From positions 1 to 13,991 of the forward strand of contig JAGWBF010000051.1 in the NCBI GenBank assembly GCA_021296025.1: a stretch of DNA of 13,991 nucleotides, written 5' to 3'. Of the stretch, positions 1 to 6,284 are shown in pieces. The position numbers and the translations under genes are program-made. Positions within the stretch are counted from its first letter, which is position 1. Every line of letters starts with the position of its first letter. The notes beneath the pieces are model-generated. The model was given only the letters and a program-made list of their open reading frames with translations, did not search any database and had not been told where the DNA came from. Origin of the DNA: Dehalococcoidia bacterium. GTDB lineage: Bacteria > Chloroflexota > Dehalococcoidia > Lucifugimonadales > JAGWBF01.

Positions 1-492
1 TGCACCAGCATGATGCGGGTATTTTACCCCCCCCTCTTTGAAGATGACCCCGAGCTTCAGCGCCAAGCAACGGAGCTGGGGAGCCGGGTGTATGAGCTGT
101 CCGAGTTCCTGGTGAAGGTGCTTGGGATAACCGACGTGGGAGGCAAGTATGCCGGAAAGGTGGCCTACCATCCCTCCTGCCATCTACTCCGGGAGCTGGA
201 GGTGGAAGATGAGCCAGTGCAGCTTCTGAGGCGGGTTGACGGCATAGACCTGGTGGGGGTCGATGAGGCCAGGACCTGCTGCGGGTTCGGCGGCACCTTC
301 TCGGTAAAATACCCCCACATTTCCGAGGGCATGTTGGAGGACAAGCTGGAGAATCTGAAAGCCTCAGGAGCAACAACCCTGGTGGGCTGCGATGTGAGCT
401 GTCTGATGCACATGGAAGGCGCCCTCAGACGCCGGGGCAGCACCATCACGCCCCTGCACCTGGCGCAGGTGCTGGAGAGCGCCGAGGAATAG
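1..492 (+). CDS. lutA: LutA, lactate oxidation iron-sulfur subunit (5' end missing)
   Basis: This is the C-terminal part (163 codons) of a CCG-domain iron-sulfur protein of the LutA/YkgE family. The frame is open from base 1, so the gene begins before the window. LutA proteins are about 240 residues, so roughly 75-80 are missing. The first visible residue is the Cys of the family's GSC-x-x-M motif. It is followed by a YHPSCH motif and the CCGFGGTFSVK signature, both typical of the second CCG repeat, and by a final D-V-S-C-L-M cysteine motif. The protein lines up well, from memory, with Bacillus subtilis LutA. Together with LutB and LutC it forms a cytoplasmic complex that oxidises L-lactate to pyruvate. 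The lutB start lies 43 bases downstream, so the genes are very likely cotranscribed. The internal ATG codons at 10 and 13 are not the true start. Confidence 0.93.
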   Translation, partial: CTSMMRVFYPPLFEDDPELQRQATELGSRVYELSEFLVKVLGITDVGGKYAGKVAYHPSCHLLRELEVEDEPVQLLRRVDGIDLVGVDEARTCCGFGGTFSVKYPHISEGMLEDKLENLKASGATTLVGCDVSCLMHMEGALRRRGSTITPLHLAQVLESAEE

Positions 493-523
493 GGGTTGTG
501 CAGCATCGTGGCCATCATGGAAC

Positions 524-528
524 GGAGG
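524..528 (+). promoter_or_regulatory. Ribosome binding site deciding the TTG start of lutB
   Basis: A perfect GGAGG lies 7 bases before TTG at 536. An ATG at 531 is in another frame and reaches a stop after five codons, so the Shine-Dalgarno sequence and the protein alignment both favour TTG 536. Confidence 0.75.
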
Positions 529-535
529 ATATGCC

Positions 536-2017
536 TTGGCAGAGGTGAAGACCAGGGAGTTCATTCCTGCATCCAGGCGGGCAGTAGATAACCCCCAGCT
601 CCAGGCGGCCCTGAAACGCGCCGGCGGCGGTTTCGACAGTGCCCGTCTGGATGCCATCGAAGAGCTGGGCGAGGAGCGATGGCAGGAGCTGAGGGAGAGG
701 GCCCGTCAGATCAAAGAGCACACCCTGGAGAACCTGGACTACTACCTTGAGATGCTCTACAACCGGGTTACCGCCAACGGGGGCCAGGTCCACTTCGCCG
801 CCGATGCCCAGGAAGCCAACGAGATCATATCCGACCTTGCCCTGAGCAGGGGGGCCAAGACGGTAACCAAGAGCAAGTCCATGGTCTCGGAGGAGATGGG
901 ACTCAACCACTCCCTGGAATCCATGGGGATACGCTCCGTTGAGACAGACCTGGGCGAGTACATCATCCAGCTGGCCGACGAGACCCCCTTCCACATCGTC
1001 GGTCCCGCCATCCACAAGACCAAGGAGGATGTTTCCGAGGTATTCGCCGAGAAGATCGACAGGCCGGGCCTGGTCGAGATCGAGGACCTGGCGGAAGCGG
1101 CAAGGGAGACCCTCAGGGACGACCTGCTGCAGGCGGACATGGGCATCTCCGGGGCCAATTTCCTGGTGGCGGAAACGGGGACCCTGGGCATCGTGACCAA
1201 CGAGGGCAACGGAAGGTTCTGCACCTCTTCTCCGCGCATCCACGTAGCCCTGACGGGAATGGAAAAGGTCGTCCCATCCCTGGAAGATCTGGCTGTCTTC
1301 CTGCGCCTTTTGCCTCGTGCAGCCACGGGCCAGCGTCTGACCAGCTACGTGTCCATGGTCTCGGGGCCCAGGGCGCCCACCGAGGAGGACGGCCCCGAAG
1401 AGTTCCACCTGGTGATCGTCAACAACGGCAGGTCGCGACTGCTCCAGGACGAGAAGCTACGGGGTGCACTTTCGTGCATCAGGTGCGGCGCCTGCCTGAA
1501 CATCTGCCCCGTTTACCGGAAGGTGGGTGGCCATGCCTATGGCTGGGTCTATCCCGGCCCCATCGGCGCCGTGATCGACCCGGTTCTGGTGGGTCTGGAC
1601 GAGGCCAAGGACCTGCCCTTCGCATCATCCCTGTGCGGTGCATGCAGGGAGGTCTGTCCCGTAAAGATCAACCTCCCCCACATGCTGCTCACCCTGCGAT
1701 CCCGCCTCATGGAAGGCGATGAGGAGAGCCGGGGGAAAGCCACCTTCATGGATTCGACCATGGGGCACGGGTATCGCATGCTCATGAGCGCCCCTAAGAT
1801 CATGTCCCTGGCGCGGCGGGTGGGACGAATGACCCAGATGGCGGTGGCGAGGAAGGGCTGGATCAGGAAGCTGCCCCTCCCTCCCTTCGACCGATGGACC
1901 CGCTCCCGGGATATGAAGGCTATCCCCAAGGAATCGTTCAGAGAGATCTGGGACAGGGAGCTTTCCAAGGAGGGCACCCCGCGTTCACGGGAAGGCCCCA
2001 AGGGAGGAAGGTCTTGA
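536..2017 (+). CDS. lutB: LutB, lactate oxidation iron-sulfur and LUD-domain subunit
   Basis: This 493-residue protein matches the usual LutB length (about 480). The N-terminal two thirds is a LUD (lactate utilisation, formerly DUF162) domain. It carries the typical stretches TKSKSMVSEE, VGPAIHKTKEDV, VAETGTLGIVTNEGNGR and MVSGPR. A ferredoxin-like region follows, with Cys314, Cys317, Cys320 and Cys324 (C-x2-C-x2-C-x3-C-P) and a second group Cys367, Cys370 and Cys374 in a SLCGAC-x3-CP context, as is usual for LutB. The protein should pass electrons from lactate oxidation through its 4Fe-4S clusters within the LutABC complex. The start is TTG, chosen because of the GGAGG 7 bases upstream. Its stop overlaps the lutC start as TTGA, pointing to translational coupling. 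Confidence 0.95.
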   Translation: MAEVKTREFIPASRRAVDNPQLQAALKRAGGGFDSARLDAIEELGEERWQELRERARQIKEHTLENLDYYLEMLYNRVTANGGQVHFAADAQEANEIISDLALSRGAKTVTKSKSMVSEEMGLNHSLESMGIRSVETDLGEYIIQLADETPFHIVGPAIHKTKEDVSEVFAEKIDRPGLVEIEDLAEAARETLRDDLLQADMGISGANFLVAETGTLGIVTNEGNGRFCTSSPRIHVALTGMEKVVPSLEDLAVFLRLLPRAATGQRLTSYVSMVSGPRAPTEEDGPEEFHLVIVNNGRSRLLQDEKLRGALSCIRCGACLNICPVYRKVGGHAYGWVYPGPIGAVIDPVLVGLDEAKDLPFASSLCGACREVCPVKINLPHMLLTLRSRLMEGDEESRGKATFMDSTMGHGYRMLMSAPKIMSLARRVGRMTQMAVARKGWIRKLPLPPFDRWTRSRDMKAIPKESFREIWDRELSKEGTPRSREGPKGGRS

Positions 2018-2754
2018 AGGCCGCAGATTTCCTGGACATGGTGCAGGCTGCCCTGGGCAAGCCCTCCCGGGAGCTTACCGAGCCCTACGGCCCCCTTGAT
2101 GAGGAGCTGGACAGCATCCGGGAGCGGGCCGCTGCTGCCACAGAGAGATTGCAAAGGGAACGCTGCGAGCTTTGGGAGCAGCTCAGCGGCACAGCAACCA
2201 AGCGAGGGTGGAACGTGTGCCGGGCAGCGGGAGTCGAAGAGGGCTTGGCATACATCTGCAATGTGGCATCTTCAGCGGAATTTCCAAGGGTAGTCCGCTC
2301 CGACCAGGATGTCTTCGATGAGATGCCGGTGGATGCAGCCCTGGGCGCCCAAGGTGTGCAAACGGCAGTCATGTCCCAAAGCGGGGGAAGCACCAGGGAA
2401 GAACTCAAGAGCGCGGCAGCCATGGCCGGCGTGGGAATCACGGGCGTGGACTACGCCGTGGCTGAGACCGGCTCTGTAGTCCTGCTGCCGAGGGCCGGGG
2501 TGGCCCGGCTGGTCTCCCTGGCCCCTCCGTCCCATATAGCCATCGTTCGGCCCCAAGAGTTGGTGGCAACCCTCGACGACCTCTTCCTGCTCAGGCGCCT
2601 GGCCTACTACGAAGGGGACAAGAACATGGGCAGCTACCTAAACTTCATCACCGGACCCAGCCGCACAGCAGACATCGAGCAGAAGATAGTCATCGGCGTC
2701 CACGGCCCCAAGGAGGTCCACCTGGTGATGTTAGATGAGGAGAGGGCCGGGTAG
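2014..2754 (+). CDS. lutC: LutC, lactate utilisation LUD-domain protein
   Basis: I place the start at TTG 2014, which gives 246 residues, close to the roughly 240 of known LutC proteins. A GGGAGG at 2002-2007 sits 6 bases upstream, and TTG overlaps the lutB TGA. The frame is open further upstream, but that part lies inside lutB. The LUD domain fills the C-terminal half: GITGVDYAVAETGS (141-154), ITGPSRTADIE (212-222) and GVHGPKEVHLVML (228-240). The N-terminal part is charged and helical. LutC is the third member of the lactate oxidation operon; its exact biochemical role in the complex is less clear than that of LutA and LutB. Only three bases separate its stop from the next gene. ATG 2038 is a weaker alternative start. 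Confidence 0.92.
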   Translation: MKAADFLDMVQAALGKPSRELTEPYGPLDEELDSIRERAAAATERLQRERCELWEQLSGTATKRGWNVCRAAGVEEGLAYICNVASSAEFPRVVRSDQDVFDEMPVDAALGAQGVQTAVMSQSGGSTREELKSAAAMAGVGITGVDYAVAETGSVVLLPRAGVARLVSLAPPSHIAIVRPQELVATLDDLFLLRRLAYYEGDKNMGSYLNFITGPSRTADIEQKIVIGVHGPKEVHLVMLDEERAG

Positions 2755-2757
2755 CGT

Positions 2758-3099
2758 ATGCCCGCCAGGATCGGCTTTGCCCCGCGCAGGAAGCAGATGC
2801 TGGAGGCCGAGCTTGGGCGCATCCTGGAGATGTTTCCCCAGCTTGGTGTGGAGCAGGCCTACCTGGTGGGGGACATGGCCCTGGACAAGGTCCAGCCCGA
2901 CAGCCTACTGGAGATTGTCGTCGTCCAGGACATCCCAGGGTACTTCCATAGACGCTCGGACTTCTTCTCCAGCCACCTCTCCCCCATGGTGGGAAGCAGA
3001 TACATGGTCTACACGCCCGAGGAGTTCCACGCTCAGAAGGACACCAACGCATACCTGCGAAATGCGCTGAAGACGGGACGGCTGGTCTTTGAGTCCTGA
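2758..3099 (+). CDS. Degenerate MNT-type nucleotidyltransferase domain protein
   Basis: This 113-residue protein has the layout of the minimal nucleotidyltransferases that pair with HEPN proteins. There is a hydrophobic strand before a Gly at 38, a P-D-S segment (47-49) followed by a V-V-V strand, and a C-terminal YTPEEF ... LKTGRLVFE pattern that is very typical of the family. The catalytic motif is broken: the usual GS reads G38-D39, and the S-D-x-D metal-binding pair reads S-L-L-E (49-52). If the alignment is right, neither of the first two catalytic Asp residues remains, so nucleotide transfer is unlikely. The ATG lies three bases after the lutC stop, without a clear Shine-Dalgarno sequence at normal spacing, so translation probably depends on lutC. 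The gene overlaps the HEPN gene by 11 bases. Calling it the antitoxin-like partner is an inference from context. Confidence 0.72.
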   Translation: MPARIGFAPRRKQMLEAELGRILEMFPQLGVEQAYLVGDMALDKVQPDSLLEIVVVQDIPGYFHRRSDFFSSHLSPMVGSRYMVYTPEEFHAQKDTNAYLRNALKTGRLVFES

Positions 3100-3511
3100 T
3101 GCCTCAAGGGAAGGGCTCCGTTGGATAGCCCAGGCGGAGAGGGACCTGGCTGACGCCACGTACCTCCAGGAGGGAGGGCGTCACAACCTGGTGTGTTTCC
3201 TGGGGCAGCAGGCCGGGGAGAAGGCTCTGAAGGCCTTCCTCTACGCCCAGGGGGCGGAGGATGTGTGGGGCCATTCCCTGGCCGACCTCTGCGAAGATGC
3301 CAAGGTGTTCAACGGGATGTTCGAAGCCATCAAGTCCCTGGCAATTCTGCTGGACAAGTACCACGACCTCACCCGCTACCCTCACCTGCTCCCCGGGGGA
3401 ATACCTTCCGAGGCCTATGATCGGGAGGATGGCGAGAGAGCCATCTACATCGCAGAAGAGGTCATCAGCTTCGTAAAAGTGCAGATGCCCGCCCAAGCCC
3501 CGCCCGCCTAG
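3089..3511 (+). CDS. HEPN domain protein, partner of the upstream nucleotidyltransferase-like protein
   Basis: This 140-residue, mainly helical protein belongs to the HEPN family. It has the RWIAQAERDL start, a CFLGQQAGEKALKAFL helix around residues 36-51, GHSLADL (61-67) and RYPHLLPGGIPSEAY (96-110), followed by a last helix. The best start is TTG 3089, inside the end of the upstream gene. The ATG at 3099 is in another frame and stops soon. HEPN proteins that act as RNase toxins carry an R-x4-6-H motif. I cannot find one here; the closest is R96-Y-P-H99, with the wrong spacing. The pair may therefore be a non-RNase HEPN/MNT module with a regulatory or nucleotide-binding role. Its stop shares bases with the stop of the convergent glycerate kinase gene. 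Confidence 0.78.
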   Translation: MSPDASREGLRWIAQAERDLADATYLQEGGRHNLVCFLGQQAGEKALKAFLYAQGAEDVWGHSLADLCEDAKVFNGMFEAIKSLAILLDKYHDLTRYPHLLPGGIPSEAYDREDGERAIYIAEEVISFVKVQMPAQAPPA

Positions 3512-4719
3512 CCGGGATCCCTACTGCCGTCCTGGCCTATAGCACCGGTCTGTTCAAGAGCCTCAGCTAACGGCGGACTGGAGTCCCCGGGCAGCTTTCC
3601 TCCGACCCTGAGCAGATGCATGGTGCGTTCCGCGGCGCCCCTAAGCAGCACATAGCTCCGCTTCAAGCTCTCGTCGAACCTCATGGGCCTGTCAAGGACT
3701 GCGACCACGCCGTCAACACCATGCTGATAAACGCTCTCATAGCCCGTACCCAGGCTACCGGTCAGCAGGATCACCGGAATGCCCCGGGATTTGGCCAGCT
3801 TGGCAACGCCGACTGGGGCCTTATCGAAGGCGGTGGAGCTGACCACCCGGGCTTCGCCTGTGATCACCAGGTCCAGGCAGGCATTCAGGTTGAGCACATC
3901 CCTGACTATGTCTGCGCCCGACTTGACCTCGGCATCCAGGAAGGCGATCAGCCCGGCACCGAGCCCACCGGCCGCGCCCGCTCCTGGAATATACTTCACG
4001 TCCACTCCCAGGGTGCGCTTGATAACCCGGGCGTAGTGTTCCAGGGCTGCGTCCAATTCCGAGGCCACCTCGGGGGTTGCCCCCTTCTGGGGTCCATACA
4101 CCATGGAAGCGCCCCTGGGTCCGCAAAGGGGATTGGAAACGTCGCTGGCAGCGGTGATACTCGCATCGGATATGTTCACATCCCGGTCCAAGGTATCGAT
4201 CTTTGCCAGCTTGGAGAGGGCCGCCCCGCCGGGGGACAGCTCATTTCCGCTGGAATCCAGAAAATGAAGCCCCAGAGCTTGGGCCATCCCGACTCCACCA
4301 TCGTTTGTTGCGCTGCCACCCATACCCACGATTATCTTCCTATAACCCCTTTGGAGCGCTTCGGCGATAAGCTCCCCCGTGCCGTGGGTGCTGGTTATCC
4401 TGGGATTACGTCGACGGTGGGGTATCAGGACCAAGCCTGAAGCCTTGGACATCTCGATGACAGCCGTCTCCCCATCTCCCATCACGCCCCATACGGCCGA
4501 CACCGGCTCTTGCAGGGGACCTCTTACCCGGGAGACGAACTGGGTGCCGCCGGTGCTCCTTACCAGGGCATCCAGGGTGCCATCCCCTCCGTCGGCTACG
4601 GGCACCAGCACCGTCTCTGCGCCCGGCCACCCACTGACAACCCCCTCGTGGATGGCTTTTGCGACCTCCATTCCGGGGAGACCCCCGCGAAAGGTCTGAG
4701 GGGCGATGACAACCTTCAT
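3508..4719 (-). CDS. Glycerate kinase, type II (GlxK/GarK family)
   Basis: This 403-residue cytoplasmic kinase phosphorylates glycerate, usually to 2-phosphoglycerate in this family, feeding lower glycolysis. Family motifs are clear: MKVVIAPQTFRGG at the start, GGDGT (44-48), GMGGSATNDGG (132-142), ASDVSNPLCGPRGAS (191-205) and GAGAAGGLGAG (246-256). The C-terminal domain has GEAR (288-291) followed by VVSST, where the family normally reads GEGR-I-D-x-Q-T, so a usually conserved Gly, Asp and Gln differ. A tail of about 25 residues extends past the usual end. I chose ATG 4719 because it matches the family N terminus. The in-frame GTG at 4737 would lie upstream of the likely transcription start. 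The gene stands alone, convergent with the HEPN gene and divergent from the first M20 gene. Confidence 0.88.
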   Translation of the reverse strand: MKVVIAPQTFRGGLPGMEVAKAIHEGVVSGWPGAETVLVPVADGGDGTLDALVRSTGGTQFVSRVRGPLQEPVSAVWGVMGDGETAVIEMSKASGLVLIPHRRRNPRITSTHGTGELIAEALQRGYRKIIVGMGGSATNDGGVGMAQALGLHFLDSSGNELSPGGAALSKLAKIDTLDRDVNISDASITAASDVSNPLCGPRGASMVYGPQKGATPEVASELDAALEHYARVIKRTLGVDVKYIPGAGAAGGLGAGLIAFLDAEVKSGADIVRDVLNLNACLDLVITGEARVVSSTAFDKAPVGVAKLAKSRGIPVILLTGSLGTGYESVYQHGVDGVVAVLDRPMRFDESLKRSYVLLRGAAERTMHLLRVGGKLPGDSSPPLAEALEQTGAIGQDGSRDPG

Positions 4720-4728
4720 AGTGGGGCA

Positions 4729-4734
4729 ATTATA
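4729..4734 (-). promoter_or_regulatory. Promoter -10 (TATAAT) for a probably leaderless glycerate kinase mRNA
   Basis: A perfect TATAAT on the minus strand ends 9 bases before the glycerate kinase ATG. Transcription would then begin within a few bases of the ATG, leaving no room for a ribosome binding site, and none is seen. I find no convincing -35 hexamer at 16-18 bases. The arrangement is that of a leaderless transcript; the inference rests on sequence only. Confidence 0.5.
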
Positions 4735-4764
4735 CACTCAACGTTTGCTATGGCCCTTGCCGTA

Positions 4765-4801
4765 ACCGGAGGGCACGGCCGGTGATGTTCAATAGACCGG
4801 T
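4765..4801. repeat. ACCGG inverted repeat and third copy in the divergent promoter region
   Basis: ACCGG at 4765-4769 and CCGGT at 4779-4783 form an inverted repeat. A palindromic ACCGGT follows at 4796-4801, inside the spacer of the plus-strand promoter. Three copies within 37 bases between two divergent genes could be operator sites. In GC-rich DNA such short repeats can also arise by chance. Confidence 0.25.
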
Positions 4802-4805
4802 TCTT

Positions 4806-4814
4806 TGCTACAAT
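4806..4814 (+). promoter_or_regulatory. Extended -10 promoter of the M20 gene pair
   Basis: TGCTACAAT is a good extended -10 (TGn followed by TACAAT). It lies 58 bases before the first M20 start, so the leader would be about 50 bases. The -35 position at 17 bases reads TGTTCA (4786-4791), a weak match. The same nine bases occur in front of the cysteine desulfurase gene on the other strand. Confidence 0.45.
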
Positions 4815-4872
4815 CGTCGCCAGTTCCCTATTCGCCGTCAGCTAACTTTCCTCACTCGCCAGGAGAGAATCC

Positions 4873-6216
4873 ATGCTTTCAAAAGATGATGTAAAGGCCC
4901 GGATTTTCCATCAGATCGACTCCCGCGCCGACGAAATTATCAAGGTCTCCAAGACAATTCTGGAAAACCCGGAACCCGGATTTCGCGAGGTGAAGACCTC
5001 GCGCCTTGTCGCTTCCAAGTTCGCAGAGCTGGGAATCCCCTTCCAGGATGGGCTGGCCTTGACAGGCGTCAAGGGGGAGCTGCAGGGGGGCAGCCAGGGC
5101 CCCTCGGTGGCTCTGATGGGTGAGCTGGACTCGCTGATCGTCAGCAGCCACCCCCACGCCGACCCCACAACAGGAGCGGCCCACGCCTGCGGGCACCACT
5201 GCCAGATCGGGATGCTTGTAGGCGCCGCTGTCGGCCTCACCGCCGAGGATGTGATGCCATCTCTGAGCGGCCGGGTGGTGCTGATAGCAGTGCCTGCCGA
5301 GGAGTACATCGAGATCGAGTACCGGGACTCCCTCCGGGAAGCAGGCAAGCTGGAGTTCCTCGGCGGAAAGCCTGAGCTCATACGCCTGGGTGCCCTGGAC
5401 GATGTGGACATAGCGATGATGTGCCACACCACCAGCAATGCCGATGAAGGCAAGCTATGCATGAGCGGCACCAACAATGGCATCGTTGCAAAGAAGATCC
5501 AGTTCCTGGGACGGGGCGCCCATGCCGGAGGAGCTCCCCACCTCGGCATAAACGCCCTGAACGCAGCCTCCCTGGCGATGATGGCGATCCATGCCAACAG
5601 AGAGACCTTCCAGGATGAAGACACCATCCGAGTCCATCCCATAATAACCAAGGGTGGGGAAGCTGTCAGCGCTGTGCCCGCAGACGTGCGCATGGAGACT
5701 TTCGTGCGGGGACGCACCCTCGCCGCTGTTGCTGACGCCAACCACAAGGTGGACCGCGCTTTAAAGGCCGGGGCCATGGCCGTTGGCGCCAAGGTGCGCA
5801 TTCAGACTATGCCCGGATATCTTCCCATGCAGCAGGACCAGAACCTGGCTCAGATATTCAGGTCAAATGCCGTCAACCTGGTAGGTGAGGAGAACGTGGG
5901 ACAGGTGCACCATCGGACCGGCTCCACCGATATGGGGGATGTCAGCCAGCTGATGCCGGTGATTCACCCATATGTGGGAGGAGCCGCAGGGCTGGGTCAC
6001 GGAGCAAACTACGTGGTACAGGACTACTCCCTCGCAGTGATCACAGCCGCCAAGTGCCTTGCTTCAACCATAGTTGACCTGCTGTCCGAAGGAGGAAGTC
6101 AGGCGGGGAAGGTCATAGCATCCCACACCAACGCCATGACCACCCAAGAATACCTGAGCTTTATGCGAAGCCAAGCCAAGGACGAGCTTTTTGAGTACTC
6201 CCCAGACTCTCCTTAG
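4873..6216 (+). CDS. M20 family metallo-amidohydrolase (first of a tandem pair)
   Basis: This 447-residue enzyme resembles M20D/AbgB-type amidohydrolases, which use a two-metal centre to cleave N-acyl amino acids, aminobenzoyl-glutamate or similar amides. Likely metal ligands by family comparison are Cys106 and His108 (in HACGH), Glu143/Glu144 (PAEE), His185 (MMCHTT) and His376 (GLGHG). The lid or dimerisation domain spans roughly residues 200-310 and includes GRGAHAGGAPH and INALNAA. Two features are unusual. The CGHD-x-H core reads CGHHCQ, and the segment between PAEE and the CH motif is longer than in typical M20D enzymes. AGGAG at 4861-4865 lies 7 bases before the ATG. No signal peptide is seen, so it should be cytoplasmic. 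Substrate is unknown. The paralogue downstream begins 68 bases after the stop. Confidence 0.85.
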   Translation: MLSKDDVKARIFHQIDSRADEIIKVSKTILENPEPGFREVKTSRLVASKFAELGIPFQDGLALTGVKGELQGGSQGPSVALMGELDSLIVSSHPHADPTTGAAHACGHHCQIGMLVGAAVGLTAEDVMPSLSGRVVLIAVPAEEYIEIEYRDSLREAGKLEFLGGKPELIRLGALDDVDIAMMCHTTSNADEGKLCMSGTNNGIVAKKIQFLGRGAHAGGAPHLGINALNAASLAMMAIHANRETFQDEDTIRVHPIITKGGEAVSAVPADVRMETFVRGRTLAAVADANHKVDRALKAGAMAVGAKVRIQTMPGYLPMQQDQNLAQIFRSNAVNLVGEENVGQVHHRTGSTDMGDVSQLMPVIHPYVGGAAGLGHGANYVVQDYSLAVITAAKCLASTIVDLLSEGGSQAGKVIASHTNAMTTQEYLSFMRSQAKDELFEYSPDSP

Positions 6217-6284
6217 AGTGTTGTTCTGAGAAGGGGAGAGAATGGCCCAGACCGTGGATGACCGGAACACACGAAGGAGCGACT

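Noticed and set aside
515..1408. Long minus-strand frame opposite lutB
   Set aside because: LutB is unmistakable on the plus strand, and the antisense translation has no family features.
1894..2013. N-terminal extension of lutC from an upstream ATG
   Set aside because: It would overlap lutB by about 120 bases. TTG 2014 has an excellent ribosome binding site and gives the family length.
3089..3511. Calling the HEPN gene a HepT RNase toxin
   Set aside because: The R-x4-6-H motif required for that call is not present; only an R-x2-H is seen.
3616..4440. Long plus-strand frame inside the glycerate kinase gene
   Set aside because: It lies antisense to a gene with full family motifs, and its translation shows no recognisable domain; it is a frame shadow in GC-rich DNA.
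6207..6240. CTCTCC and GGAGAG inverted repeat between the two M20 genes, as a terminator
   Set aside because: The stem is six pairs with a loop over 20 bases and no T-run; the genes more likely form one operon.
6258..6284. Upstream ATG for the second M20 enzyme
   Set aside because: It has no ribosome binding site and would add nine residues not present in the paralogue.
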